A stretch of DNA of 64,000 nucleotides from Flavobacterium cucumis (GCF_900148835.1 NZ_FRYK01000001.1:1116001-1180000), one strand, 5' to 3'. Shown: positions 8,626 to 18,777, counted from the stretch's first letter. Made by a program: numbers and translations. Notes: generated from the letters alone by a model not told the origin.

Positions 8626-8662
8626 CTTAACTCAAGTTAATGTAATGTTGCTTTTGAAGAAT

Positions 8663-8700
8663 AAAAAATCCGATTGAAAATTTCAATCGGATTTTTGTTT
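8663..8700. terminator. Bidirectional terminator between tRNA-Leu and the amylase gene
   Basis: AAAAATCCGATTGAAA pairs with TTTCAATCGGATTTTT as a near-perfect hairpin with A and T flanks. It ends the tRNA transcript on one side and the minus-strand sus operon on the other. Confidence 0.85.
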
Positions 8701-8719
8701 TTAACTAACTATATGGAAT

Positions 8720-11620
8720 CTAATCTTTTATTAATTTCTTCGTTTGGCTTAGACCGAAAGCATTCGTTATTTTTACTAAATATATTCCCGTACCAAGATT
8801 TGTGATATCTATCTCTTGATTAGAAACTATATCTTTGAATGTTTGAATCATTTGTCCGGTTATCGTATAGATTTCTACTTGAGTAGCATCGCTACTAATT
8901 GCAAATGTGCTTTTGGTAGGGTTAGGATATAAATTGATTTCATTGTTATTAATTTCAAAATCACTATTTGATAACGTTGATGCTGGTTGGTTTCCAAAAA
9001 TCCTGAATTTTCCTGAGTTAATCGCGATCGCCTCAGTTGGATTATTAATTATTACCGGTGTATTATCCATTAAATCATACCAAGTCATAGGATAAGTGTA
9101 TGCATCAGTTGGAAAATTTGGATTAATAGATAGGTTAGCGACTGAAAAATTTGCTAATACTACAACATTTCTCAATTGGGCAGTTGTAAAGGAGTTGTTG
9201 TAAATATAAACTCTCTGCCTTAGATTATTTCCATCTGGGCTAATGAAATGATCTCCCATAAAAACAGGTTCGGTTGTCTTTAATTTAATCATCTTTGAGT
9301 AGTCACTTAATATAGAAGTTCTTCTTGCATCTGTGAGCCAGTTTTCTGTCCACTGAACCTGCTGTTTGGTGTCTAATTTACAATCGCCAGGAAATAAGGA
9401 TCCTTCATCATTAATTGTGCCATTTGCACAGGTATATATAGATTGATTATTTCCCAATTCTGCAAAATGCCAAATCATTTTTGGGCCTGGTACTAGAATA
9501 CTTGTGGCTCCAATTGAAGCCATTCGGTTCAACGTATTGTTCAAGTTGTTTAATGTAGGAAATGCACCTGCGCCATTTCCATAAGTAAAGGCTTCATACA
9601 TTATTCGATCTTTATCGTGGCTTTCAGGGTATCCGATTAATCGCTTTCCGGTAAAACCTCGACTTGTGTGTGACATTCTTGAAATGTTTTGAGTAGAGTA
9701 ACCCATGGCTAATTCTTTGTATTGAGCCCACATTTCACCCCACATCATAATACCTTTGCCCTCGTTAATTCGGTAGTTTGCCCACTGTTGTTCTTCGTTA
9801 TCTGAACCTAAGTGTTCAAAAATCACATAATGGTCGTTGTCTAAACTCCAAGAATAATCTGCATATTCTTTCAATACATCAACACGATCTTGTTGGTAAT
9901 TATTTGTGCAGTTGTCATCTCCACCTGTACAGTTTTGAGTAAATCCTTTAGTTAAATCCCAACGAAATCCATCAATTTTATATTCAGTTATCCAGTGTTT
10001 TATAGTTTGCTTTACGTAATTTTTTGTTAGCGTGGATGTATGATTGAAATCTTCCCCAACGCTATAACTGTGTCTTGCAGTTGTGTTGAAATATGGATTG
10101 TCAACACTTGGAGAACCCCACCCATCACCATCAGGATCGTTCATCCACATGCGTACCATTGGGTTTCTTCCAAAGGCATGATTAAAAGCAATATCTAGAA
10201 TTACAGCAATCCCATTTTGATGACAGATATCTACTAATTCTTTGAACTTTTCTGGTGTTCCATAAAATTTGTCTAAAGCCATGTGAAACGAAGTGTTGTA
10301 ACCCCAACTTTCATTTCCTTCGAATTCCATAATAGGCATCAGTTGGATGGCATTGATTCCTAGGTCTTTGAAATACTGTATTCTGTTGATGACATCTTGG
10401 TAGTTTCTATTGACATCGAAATCACGTATTAATAATTCATAGATTACAAGTTTATCTTTATTCGGTTTTGTAAAGTTAGTAGTAATCCAATTATACGGAG
10501 TTTGCCCTGTTTTTAACATTGTTACTTCTCTTTCTTGTCCAGATGCCGTAGGAAATGATGGTAAATTAGGATAGCTTGTGTTAGGTATCCATTGATCGTC
10601 ATAGAAAGATAATACGGTTGTGGAACAAGGATCTGCAGTTCTCACTAATACAGGAGAATTTGCTACTGGAGTTTGATCAACTACCCAATATTGATAGGAA
10701 TAATCTACTCCAGGAGTTAATCCGTTTAGTTCTATCCAGAATTTACCAGTAGCAGGATCTTTTTTCATAGCATAATTATGATCTGGATTCCAATTGTTGA
10801 AGGTTCCTGCAACGTAAACAAAATCTTTTCCAGGCGCTTCCAATACTAGTGTTGCTTTTGTATTGTCTGAAACAGAGTAGTTTATTCCATTCTCTAATCC
10901 TGTTGGTAGGGTTTCGTTTATTACAGTTGGATTTACTACTACAGAAAACCGTCTAGTTATTGTTGAGCCTCCTAGTGTAACTTCGAGTTCGTAATTTGTA
11001 TTATTTGTAATATTTGAAGGATTAAAAGTGTAATTGGAAGTAGTGTTTGTGTTGATACTTAATCCATTAGCTTTTAGATTATAGTTAGCTGTACCACCAG
11101 TATTTGAAGCAGCAATTGCTATACTTCCCCCCGAGTTAATTATGGTTGTGCTGTTATTTGTAGGTGTTGAAAGATTAACTTGAAAAGTTCCGACGTTAAA
11201 AATAAAATCGCCACAAGAGGGAGGGAGTTTTAAGGTTTGACTACCGTTAGCATTTCTGAATACCATTCCTAGTTTGGTAGCGTTTGCTTGTTGGGTTGAA
11301 TTTAGACCAAAGTAGGTGCTCGGAGTTATTGTAATGCTCCACGTGCCATTTCCGTTATTTGTCATTATCCCTATGTTGTCATCTTGACCCCAATTTCCCA
11401 CAACACCAAACCCAAAAGCATTAGCGTCATCTCCTATGCCTGCATGCATGTATACTTTCGCAGGTGTAGTTCCAATTTGGTTACAGGTTTGTGTTGCTGT
11501 TGAAACAGTAATGGTAATTTGGTCATTTACGTTAAAGCTACTTGGTGTAATGGTTACTTGCGCTTTTGTGATAAACGTAGTTAAAAATAGTATTAATAAG
11601 TAGTGTAGGTTTTTTTTCAT
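8720..11620 (-). CDS. Secreted GH13 alpha-amylase family protein with type IX secretion sorting tail
   Basis: The 966-residue protein has a signal peptide (to about residue 20, ITKA-Q) and two Ig-like/E-set modules (about 20-235). A starch-binding E-set domain (about 250-340, FVYVAGTFNNWNP) precedes the GH13 barrel (about 385-790). The catalytic triad is visible as the nucleophile in DGFRWDLTKG (Asp555), the acid in VIFEHLG (Glu602) and the Asp in YPESHDKDR (Asp669). The last 75 residues, with LYPNPTKSTFAIS and GIYLVKIT, are a type A T9SS sorting domain, so the enzyme should cross the outer membrane. It is the last gene of the susC-susD-susE run and is preceded by a hairpin that may lower its expression. 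Confidence 0.92.
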   Translation of the reverse strand: MKKNLHYLLILFLTTFITKAQVTITPSSFNVNDQITITVSTATQTCNQIGTTPAKVYMHAGIGDDANAFGFGVVGNWGQDDNIGIMTNNGNGTWSITITPSTYFGLNSTQQANATKLGMVFRNANGSQTLKLPPSCGDFIFNVGTFQVNLSTPTNNSTTIINSGGSIAIAASNTGGTANYNLKANGLSINTNTTSNYTFNPSNITNNTNYELEVTLGGSTITRRFSVVVNPTVINETLPTGLENGINYSVSDNTKATLVLEAPGKDFVYVAGTFNNWNPDHNYAMKKDPATGKFWIELNGLTPGVDYSYQYWVVDQTPVANSPVLVRTADPCSTTVLSFYDDQWIPNTSYPNLPSFPTASGQEREVTMLKTGQTPYNWITTNFTKPNKDKLVIYELLIRDFDVNRNYQDVINRIQYFKDLGINAIQLMPIMEFEGNESWGYNTSFHMALDKFYGTPEKFKELVDICHQNGIAVILDIAFNHAFGRNPMVRMWMNDPDGDGWGSPSVDNPYFNTTARHSYSVGEDFNHTSTLTKNYVKQTIKHWITEYKIDGFRWDLTKGFTQNCTGGDDNCTNNYQQDRVDVLKEYADYSWSLDNDHYVIFEHLGSDNEEQQWANYRINEGKGIMMWGEMWAQYKELAMGYSTQNISRMSHTSRGFTGKRLIGYPESHDKDRIMYEAFTYGNGAGAFPTLNNLNNTLNRMASIGATSILVPGPKMIWHFAELGNNQSIYTCANGTINDEGSLFPGDCKLDTKQQVQWTENWLTDARRTSILSDYSKMIKLKTTEPVFMGDHFISPDGNNLRQRVYIYNNSFTTAQLRNVVVLANFSVANLSINPNFPTDAYTYPMTWYDLMDNTPVIINNPTEAIAINSGKFRIFGNQPASTLSNSDFEINNNEINLYPNPTKSTFAISSDATQVEIYTITGQMIQTFKDIVSNQEIDITNLGTGIYLVKITNAFGLSQTKKLIKD

Positions 11621-11636
11621 AGCATATGTATTTTAA

Positions 11637-11670
11637 TAAAAAAAGGGTTGTCTTTTTTAGGACAACCCTT
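11637..11670 (-). terminator. Terminator-like hairpin between susE and the amylase gene
   Basis: Read on the minus strand, AAGGGTTGTC-CTAAAAAA-GACAACCCTT is followed by a run of T. It ends only 17 bases before the amylase ATG. It may terminate most transcripts or mark a processing site that sets the ratio of SusCDE to amylase. Confidence 0.8.
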
Positions 11671-11678
11671 GTGTTAAT

Positions 11679-12773
11679 CTATTGAAGCGTTGCTGTCCAA
11701 GTATAGTTTCTTGGATTGCTTAAATCTAATTCAACTAAATAAGTTCCGCTAGCAGATACACTTAAATTGCTTCCACTGTTGAACTCTAGTGTTCCGTCAT
11801 TTCCATCATCTCCATAATTTAAAGTCCAAGCATCATTTGCTCTAAATTTAAATTGATTTCCACCCGCTGTTAGTGGTATGATTATTTCCCATTTTTTTGT
11901 TGTTGGATTGTAAGTTAAATCTTGATCAACTACACCATTATCTGGCCATCCAAGTGGAGTTGCCGAACCTGTTATAGCCCATCTAGTAGCTTCAACATTA
12001 TAACTAAGAACTGTTGGGTCTGTATTAGCAGTTATTCTATAGTATCCACTAGCTGACAGCAGAATGTTTGATTCGCCAGTTTGTAATAAAGTTCCTGAAA
12101 AACTTCCGTCATCTCCATAATCTCCGTCAAAATTAACATTTGTTGGTAACAATTTAAATTCAGGACTTGAAACATTCATATATACATATCCTTCAAAGTC
12201 AGTTTGTCCAAAACCAGATGAAGCTAGTGCTGGTAGTGTACTATTAGCAGTCCAGTCAGCACCATAACCACTAGCATTTAAAAAGTTTCCAATTACATAT
12301 AGTTTTGGTGTCTCGGTAGTGTAAGGTGTTACTGTGATAGTGATTACATTTGAGTAGGCAGCTAAGTCTAAATTAGTTCCTAAAGTTGATTTAATTCTTA
12401 TTTCTAAATCTCCTGCTGTGAAAGGCGTTAATCCTGCTTGTGTTGCAACTGCATTAAGCGCCTCTTGTGTCCAAACTATAAACCGATTTGTTGTTGTTCC
12501 TCCCGATTGAATTTCAGCAAAATCTGTACCTGCTAATGCCACTTCTACTTCGTAATTTACTGCTGTTTGTACATCATAATCTGCATGGTTCCAAACTAAA
12601 GTAGTAGCCTCACTACTTGCGGTAGCAGGATCTAAAACATAAGAGCTTCCATCAAGTGGTGTTAATAGTTCTGGACCACCTTTTGCAGTTGCGATAGTTT
12701 GATCATCATTTTCGCACGATACATTAGCAATTACTAAAAAAGCTAATGTGTATAATTTCAATATTTTTTTCAT
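11679..12773 (-). CDS. susE: SusE/SusF-family outer-membrane starch-binding lipoprotein
   Basis: The 364-residue protein has a lipoprotein signal with Cys20 in NVSCENDDQ. The acidic residues after the Cys resemble the signal for export to the cell surface in flavobacteria. An N-terminal SusE Ig-like domain (about 33-150) is followed by two related carbohydrate-binding modules, each carrying an SAS/SGTYLVELD-like repeat and a GDDGxxxG segment. Its role would be to hold starch at the surface for SusC/SusD. It follows susD by 19 bases on the minus strand. Confidence 0.88.
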   Translation of the reverse strand: MKKILKLYTLAFLVIANVSCENDDQTIATAKGGPELLTPLDGSSYVLDPATASSEATTLVWNHADYDVQTAVNYEVEVALAGTDFAEIQSGGTTTNRFIVWTQEALNAVATQAGLTPFTAGDLEIRIKSTLGTNLDLAAYSNVITITVTPYTTETPKLYVIGNFLNASGYGADWTANSTLPALASSGFGQTDFEGYVYMNVSSPEFKLLPTNVNFDGDYGDDGSFSGTLLQTGESNILLSASGYYRITANTDPTVLSYNVEATRWAITGSATPLGWPDNGVVDQDLTYNPTTKKWEIIIPLTAGGNQFKFRANDAWTLNYGDDGNDGTLEFNSGSNLSVSASGTYLVELDLSNPRNYTWTATLQ

Positions 12774-12792
12774 TTTATTACAATTTTTAATT

Positions 12793-14343
12793 TTAATAAC
12801 CTGGATTTTGAGTTAAATTTGGATTAGCTTGTAAAGCGGTTAAAGGAATTGGGAAAACATTATATGTGCTTGGAATTGAAGTTCCATTTAAGGTGTTCCC
12901 TTTCCAAGGCCACAGGTATGATCCGCCTGTGAATTTTCCAAAACGAATTAAGTCGCTTCTTCTGTGCCCTTCAAGGTTTAATTCTCTACCTCTTTCGTCT
13001 AGTATAAAGTCGAGTGTTAAATCTCCTGCGGTGATTGTGGTAGCGTTAGATCTTTCTCTAACGTCATTTACATAATCAACTGCTTGAGAAATGTTTCCGC
13101 CTGCAGCTCCTCTTACTACACATTCAGCATACATTAAATAAGCATCTGCTAATCGATATAATGGGAAATCAGTACTTGAAAACACGGTTGGTGTACCAGA
13201 TATTGAATGGAAGTTAGTGTTTCTGAATTTTGTAGACGGATAACCGTTAGTCCATTCTTTATAATCGGTCATCTCATAAGTATGACCTGCGGTCCAGAAT
13301 AAATCGGCTCTATCATCTGTTGAAGTTGCTAGATTTCCAAATAAGCCATACCATGCCTTTGTTGCTCTATGTCCTGCCCATGCATCATTACCACCTGGAT
13401 TTCCAAAGGACACTGTGTTCATTGTAGCACTATTCATACTTCCATTAACAATGTAGGTGGTGTTCCCGAAACTTTGACTTACTATAGCATCAGCTATTAG
13501 AGGAAAAATAATTTCAGAAGAGGTGTTATTATCTGCTGAAAAGACTTCAGTAATATTATCATCTAATACATAACCACCTTCATTAATTACTTTATTTATG
13601 TAAGTTAATGCGTCTGTATATCTAGGAGATCCGGTATATACTTCTGCATTCATGTACAATTTGGATAGTAGCATCGAAGCGGCGTATTTATTTGCCCTAC
13701 CATAAGTGTTGGTTTGTGGAAGATTTTCAACAGCAGCAATTAATTCATTCTCTACAAAATTAAATAACTCTGTTCTTGAGGCTTCTGGTAGTGGATTTGA
13801 AATTCCATTTTCAGCTTCTGTAACTAATACTCCCTTTCCAAAGCAATCAATCATGTAATAATAAGCAAGTGAGCGTAAAAATCGAACTTCTGCAATTACT
13901 TGATCTTTATTTGCAACATCTACCGAGTTTAGAACGACCAATAAATTGTTACACTGAGGTACGGTGTAATATACTCTGTTGTACAGATATCTGAAGAATT
14001 TATTATTTTCGTCCCAATTTGAAGCAGTCGTTAATTGGTCTAAACCGTCGTCACCCCAGCGGTTTTTCATTCCATCTGCCGTAAAATCTTGTAGGTTAAT
14101 AATTCCTCTTAAAAATGGAGATTCTCCTGGGTCATCACTAATATCCGAACTGCCAGGGCCATTAGGTCCTGATAAAGCGAACGAGCCATATAGTTTAGAC
14201 ATAATTCCATTAATTGCATTAGGATCTTGTGTCAAGAGTTGCTCTAGTGAAAGTTCTACTTTTGGCTCAGTGTTCAAATCATCAGTACAAGATAATGAAA
14301 CTGAAAACAAAGTAATTAAACTAAATAATTTTATTTTTTTCAT
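12793..14343 (-). CDS. susD: SusD/RagB-family nutrient-binding lipoprotein
   Basis: The 516-residue protein starts with a lipoprotein signal ending SLSC (Cys19) followed by TDDLNTEP. Helical SusD-type repeats fill the rest, with the family C-terminal pattern of ERGRELNLEGHRRSDLIRFG and a final FPIPLTALQANPNLTQNPGY. SusD caps the SusC barrel at the cell surface and binds the incoming glycan. The gene is 10 bases after susC, consistent with cotranslation of a paired complex. Confidence 0.95.
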   Translation of the reverse strand: MKKIKLFSLITLFSVSLSCTDDLNTEPKVELSLEQLLTQDPNAINGIMSKLYGSFALSGPNGPGSSDISDDPGESPFLRGIINLQDFTADGMKNRWGDDGLDQLTTASNWDENNKFFRYLYNRVYYTVPQCNNLLVVLNSVDVANKDQVIAEVRFLRSLAYYYMIDCFGKGVLVTEAENGISNPLPEASRTELFNFVENELIAAVENLPQTNTYGRANKYAASMLLSKLYMNAEVYTGSPRYTDALTYINKVINEGGYVLDDNITEVFSADNNTSSEIIFPLIADAIVSQSFGNTTYIVNGSMNSATMNTVSFGNPGGNDAWAGHRATKAWYGLFGNLATSTDDRADLFWTAGHTYEMTDYKEWTNGYPSTKFRNTNFHSISGTPTVFSSTDFPLYRLADAYLMYAECVVRGAAGGNISQAVDYVNDVRERSNATTITAGDLTLDFILDERGRELNLEGHRRSDLIRFGKFTGGSYLWPWKGNTLNGTSIPSTYNVFPIPLTALQANPNLTQNPGY

Positions 14344-14353
14344 AGTATAATTT

Positions 14354-17300
14354 TTAGAAATCTAAACTTAAACCAACGGTATATACGCGTGGTCTTGGAT
14401 AAAAATTGTTATCAATACCTCCAAAGTTTTCAGGATCTTGACCTGAATATTTGGTAACAATGAATGCATTGTTGATAGCTCCATATACTCTCAATGAAGA
14501 GTCTTTATATAGTTTGTTAAAACGATATCCCAATACAATGTTCTCACAACGTAGAAAAGAAGCGTCTTCAATCATATAATCGGAGAATTTTTCATTTCCA
14601 TTAAAATTTATGAAATCTGGGTTTGCTTCACCAGCATAAAAATCAAGCACATTTGATAAGCTATTAGAGTTTGTTGGTACAGAGGCATCTATCCAACCTG
14701 ATGTAAGTATTCTTGAATTGTAGGTTTGCCCACCAATTTGCCCTCTAAAACTAGTTCCGAAATCCCAGTTTTTATAGTTGTAGTTGAACCCAAATCCAAA
14801 AGTCCAGTTAGGAGTTCTTTTTATATAATACCTATCATCATTTGTAATTTGTCCATCATCATTTCTATCTACAAAAGCACCAGGAATTACATTTCCGTTT
14901 GAATCATATAATTGTTGGAACAACCAAAAAGCACCAGGTTGATAGCCTAAAGCATGCACTTGCGTATTTACATTTGTCCCTGTTGGTAGGCCTCCACCAG
15001 CATTGATTCTTTCTACATCTCCAAGATTGGTTATTTTAACATGATTATAAGCTATGTTGGAATAAAATTCAAGTGTTGAAATGTCATTAGAAATCGGTTT
15101 AATATTTAAGTCAAGTTCAAAACCTCTTCCTTCGGTCTCACCAACGTTAGTTATAAAACTATCTCTTAAATATTGACCTGGAGCAGTTGGTACTTGTGCT
15201 AATAAATCAGTTGTTTTATTTAGGTAAATATCAAAGGCACCACTAATCAAATTATTTTTAAAGAAATTGAAATCCAAACCTGCATTTAGTGTTGTTGTTT
15301 TCTCCCATGTTAAATCAGCATTAAAAGGAAGTGCAGAGTATAAGTTTGATCCAGGAAGATATTGACTTGTTATGCTACCTATTGAAAATAATGGGATTGA
15401 AGGGTAAAATCCTACTTGTCCAGTTATGTCTTGTTGACCTGTTTTACCTGCGCTTAAACGAAGCTTTAAATCATTTATAAAATTTGCGTTTTTAAGAAAG
15501 TCTTCTTCTTTTAATTTCCATGCAAATGCGGCAGCCGGAAAAAATCCCCATCTGTTTTCTTCGTTGAATAAAGAAGAACCGTCGGCTCTAAATGAAAGGG
15601 TAATTAAGTATTTATTAGCAAAGTCTAAATTAGTTCGCCCAAAGAAGGATTGTAGATTAAGTTCGTTATAGTATCTGTTATTTAAATTATTTGGATTAAT
15701 AACTAATTCCCTAATACCTGTTGTTGGATTATACTGATATATTTCTTTATTACCATCATTTTTAAAATTTTGGTAAGAATAACCACCTTGGATGTCGAAT
15801 TTTCTTAACAAACCGTCAAGTTCTTTTGTGTAAACTAAGTAACTATCTAGTGTGGTGTTTGTTATTGTTTGGTTTTCTTCGTAGTTTTTTCCAGGATTAA
15901 AAACCACATTTGCTCCATTATAAGTTGCAATTGCGTTATTGGAAAACGTTTCTCTAATTTTTGATTCTGATGCATCCAATCCTAAATTCACTACAGCTCT
16001 CAGTTCAGGTAAAAAGTGCATTTTATAATCCATTTCTATATTTCCTAGAAAACGAAGTGAACGTTCAGGTCTTTGTCTTTGCTCTAATAAAGCTAGAGGA
16101 TTGTATTGACCACTCAGGACATTGGGGTTGTTAGTTGTTGTAGTTTGATAATAACCACCAAAAGGACTATTTGAATCATATATAGGTTTAGTTGGATCCA
16201 TGTTGATTGCTCCTCCTAAAGCACCACCTTCATCAATTGCATTTTTATCGGTTACAATACCTTTTGCATTAACATCTAGTTTTAGGTGATTGTTAAGCAT
16301 ATTAGGATTCATTTTTATAGAATATGAAAATCGCTCATAATCATTTGTCTTAACAACACCTTCATTTCTTGTGTAACCAACAGATGCTCTGAAAGGTAAG
16401 TAACCAAAAAGATTAGCTCTTCCGCTAAAATTGTGATCGGTAGAAATTGAATTTCTAAAAATAGCATCTTGCCAATCCGTATCAGCTAAAATCCTTCCTT
16501 CAATAATATTAGGAGTGGATGGATCGTCAACAGTTCCAATAGGAGCATTTGGGTCTGCAATTCCAAGACTATTTACTAAATTTGGGTGATATTCTTGGAT
16601 GAACTTTGAGAAAGTCGCACCGTCCATAACTTCAATTTTTTTTGAAACATTTCCAAATGAAACATTTGATGAATAATTGAACTCTGGCGTTCCTTTGATT
16701 CCTTTTTTTGTTGTAATAATTATTACTCCATTAGAGGCTCTTGAACCATATATTGCTGTTGCAGAGGCATCTTTAAGAACAGTAAAGCTCTCAATATCGT
16801 TAGGATTAATAAGAGAAAGAGGATTTGATACCCCTGCAGGTGTTGTGTTGTCAACAGGTACTCCGTCTATTACAATTAAGGGACTACTATTTGCACTTAA
16901 CGATGAACCTCCTCTAATTCTTATGTTTGGAGATGAATCTGGTTGTCCTCCGTTATTAGTTATTCTGACTCCTGGCGCTTTTCCAGTTAATAATTGGTCA
17001 GCGGAAACGATAGCTCCTTTGTTGAAGTCTTTAGAAGTGATTGATGTTAGTGAACCTGTTGCGTCTTTTCTAGTTGTAGTTCCATAACCAATAACAACAA
17101 CATCTCTCAATTCTTGTTGGTCTTCTTGTAGGGTAATCGTTATTGTATTTTGATTTTCATATATTAAGGTTTGATCTTTAAACCCAATATATGAGAATAC
17201 GATTTTATCTCCTTTTCTGATGTTTGTCAAAGTGAAATTTCCATCAAAGTTCGTAGTAGATCCGTTTGTTGTGCCTTGCACTAATACGTTAACACCCGGT

Positions 17301-17413
17301 AAAGGCTGGCTTGAAGAACCATCCAAAACAACTCCCTTAAGAGTGTTTTGTGCCAACATACCGAAAGGTATTATTAGTAACAAAAGCAATAACTTTTTTT
17401 GCAGTGTTTTCAT
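14354..17413 (-). CDS. susC: SusC/RagA-family TonB-dependent outer-membrane transporter
   Basis: The 1019-residue protein has a signal peptide to about residue 21, then a carboxypeptidase D-regulatory-like domain (about 23-100, GSSSQPLPGVNVLVQGT). The plug domain (about 110-235) includes VVVIGYGTTTRKD and GSRASNGVIIITTKKG, and is followed by a beta-barrel ending VYTVGLSLDF. It imports malto-oligosaccharides across the outer membrane using TonB energy. It heads the minus-strand operon and is divergent from the LacI regulator gene, with a perfect 14-base palindrome about 107 bases upstream of its start. Confidence 0.95.
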   Translation of the reverse strand: MKTLQKKLLLLLLIIPFGMLAQNTLKGVVLDGSSSQPLPGVNVLVQGTTNGSTTNFDGNFTLTNIRKGDKIVFSYIGFKDQTLIYENQNTITITLQEDQQELRDVVVIGYGTTTRKDATGSLTSITSKDFNKGAIVSADQLLTGKAPGVRITNNGGQPDSSPNIRIRGGSSLSANSSPLIVIDGVPVDNTTPAGVSNPLSLINPNDIESFTVLKDASATAIYGSRASNGVIIITTKKGIKGTPEFNYSSNVSFGNVSKKIEVMDGATFSKFIQEYHPNLVNSLGIADPNAPIGTVDDPSTPNIIEGRILADTDWQDAIFRNSISTDHNFSGRANLFGYLPFRASVGYTRNEGVVKTNDYERFSYSIKMNPNMLNNHLKLDVNAKGIVTDKNAIDEGGALGGAINMDPTKPIYDSNSPFGGYYQTTTTNNPNVLSGQYNPLALLEQRQRPERSLRFLGNIEMDYKMHFLPELRAVVNLGLDASESKIRETFSNNAIATYNGANVVFNPGKNYEENQTITNTTLDSYLVYTKELDGLLRKFDIQGGYSYQNFKNDGNKEIYQYNPTTGIRELVINPNNLNNRYYNELNLQSFFGRTNLDFANKYLITLSFRADGSSLFNEENRWGFFPAAAFAWKLKEEDFLKNANFINDLKLRLSAGKTGQQDITGQVGFYPSIPLFSIGSITSQYLPGSNLYSALPFNADLTWEKTTTLNAGLDFNFFKNNLISGAFDIYLNKTTDLLAQVPTAPGQYLRDSFITNVGETEGRGFELDLNIKPISNDISTLEFYSNIAYNHVKITNLGDVERINAGGGLPTGTNVNTQVHALGYQPGAFWLFQQLYDSNGNVIPGAFVDRNDDGQITNDDRYYIKRTPNWTFGFGFNYNYKNWDFGTSFRGQIGGQTYNSRILTSGWIDASVPTNSNSLSNVLDFYAGEANPDFINFNGNEKFSDYMIEDASFLRCENIVLGYRFNKLYKDSSLRVYGAINNAFIVTKYSGQDPENFGGIDNNFYPRPRVYTVGLSLDF

Positions 17414-17520
17414 ACAAATTGTTTAGATTAAATTGTTTTTTGTTCGCTTGTAATTCACTTCTAATGTTAAATTTATGTAAAATTGTGTATAAAAAAAACT
17501 GAGTTTCATTAAAAGCCTTT

Positions 17521-17534
17521 CGAAAACGTTTTCG
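17521..17534. promoter_or_regulatory. Candidate LacI-family operator
   Basis: CGAAAACGTTTTCG is a perfect 14-base palindrome with the central CG typical of LacI-family operators. It lies in the 224-base divergent gap between susC and the LacI-type gene, 103 bases before the regulator start. The sequence is direct evidence; binding by this regulator is inferred. Confidence 0.7.
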
Positions 17535-17637
17535 TGTTGAAAACTTTATGGATTTGGGCTAATTTTTAACATATAATTGTTATACCCAAAAAAATAAGTT
17601 ACATTTATTGAAAATTTATAATCATCCTTAATTTGTA

Positions 17638-18660
17638 ATGAGAAGAAAAGTTACTTTAAAGCAAATTGCTAAAGAATTAGATGTATCAATTTCAACCGTT
17701 TCAAAATCACTTCGTGATAGTCCAGAAATTAGTGAGGATACTCGCTTAAAAGTACAAGCTTTTGCTAAATTATACAACTACAAACCCAATAATATTGCTC
17801 TGAGTTTAAAAAACAAAAAGACGAAGACCATCGGCATCATTATTCCTGAAATTGTGCATCATTTTTTTGCAACTGTAATTAGTGGTATCGAACAAGTCGC
17901 AAATGAAAGTGGTTACAATGTTATTGTTTGTTTATCTGATGAGTCCTTTGACAAGGAAGTAATCAATATGGAGATGTTGGCTAATGGTAGTACAGATGGA
18001 TTTATCATGTCCTTATCAAAGGAAACCCAGCAAAAGAAAGATTTTCATCATCTTCAGGAAGTAATAAATCAAGGAATGCCTGTCGTCCTTTTTGATAGAA
18101 TTTCTAATGATATTTTGTGTGATAAAGTGATTATCGACGACCAATTAGCCGCTTATGAAGCAACTCATTTCTTAATTTCTAAAGGGTTGAAAAAAATCGC
18201 CTTGCTAACTACAGTTGATTACGTTAGTGTTGGCAAATTAAGAACAGATGGTTACCTAAATGTGTTGCATGATCATGGAATTGAAGTAGATGAAAACCTA
18301 ATAATTCGAATTGAAGATACGGAACATTGTGATGAGAAAATTAATGAATTATTAGAAAATAAATCTATCGATGCCATATTGGCTGTTAATGAGTTGTTTG
18401 CAGTAACGGCCATAAAATTAGCAATGTCTAAAGGGATTAAAATTCCAGAGGATTTATCTGTAGTAGCATTCACGGATGGAATTATCTCTAAATATTCCAC
18501 GCCAACCATTACCACGATTAGTCAAAATGGGATTAAAATGGGAAGAAAAGCCGCTGAAATGCTTATTAATAGGCTAGAGTTGGATGATGAGGAAGACGAA
18601 CACTACAAAACCGAAATTATCGAAACGAATTTAATAATTCGAGAATCTACGAAATCGTAA
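17638..18660 (+). CDS. LacI-family transcriptional regulator of the alpha-glucan locus
   Basis: The 340-residue protein begins with a LacI helix-turn-helix (VTLKQIAKELDVSISTVSKS) and hinge (about residues 45-60), then a periplasmic-binding-protein-like sensor domain from about 63 to 335. It should bind a sugar effector, perhaps maltose or an oligosaccharide, and control the divergent susCDE operon and perhaps the downstream sugar genes. Bacteroides starch loci use SusR instead, while LacI-type control is seen in flavobacterial maltodextrin loci. The palindrome at 17521 is its likely target. Confidence 0.9.
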   Translation: MRRKVTLKQIAKELDVSISTVSKSLRDSPEISEDTRLKVQAFAKLYNYKPNNIALSLKNKKTKTIGIIIPEIVHHFFATVISGIEQVANESGYNVIVCLSDESFDKEVINMEMLANGSTDGFIMSLSKETQQKKDFHHLQEVINQGMPVVLFDRISNDILCDKVIIDDQLAAYEATHFLISKGLKKIALLTTVDYVSVGKLRTDGYLNVLHDHGIEVDENLIIRIEDTEHCDEKINELLENKSIDAILAVNELFAVTAIKLAMSKGIKIPEDLSVVAFTDGIISKYSTPTITTISQNGIKMGRKAAEMLINRLELDDEEDEHYKTEIIETNLIIRESTKS

Positions 18661-18765
18661 TAGCTGCATATAAATCTTTAATAATCAATTGATTAAATAA
18701 ATTGTTTTTCCATTTAGAATCAAATTTTTTTAATTAAATAAGATTATTTATTCGAAATAACCTTC

Positions 18766-18773
18766 TATATTTG
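18766..18773 (+). promoter_or_regulatory. Likely -7 element of the symporter operon
   Basis: TATATTTG fits the Bacteroidota -7 consensus. No clear TTG lies 19 bases upstream, which suits a regulated promoter. The predicted start falls near 18778-18780, just where the first leader hairpin begins. Confidence 0.5.
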
Positions 18774-18777
18774 TGAT

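Noticed and set aside
13979..14350. 123-codon frame opposite the susD start
   Set aside because: Antisense to the SusD signal and N-terminal domain; no family resemblance.
16677..17087. 136-codon open frame opposite susC
   Set aside because: It lies wholly within the plug-domain coding region on the other strand, with no domain, signal or independent start context. It is a shadow of the susC codon usage.
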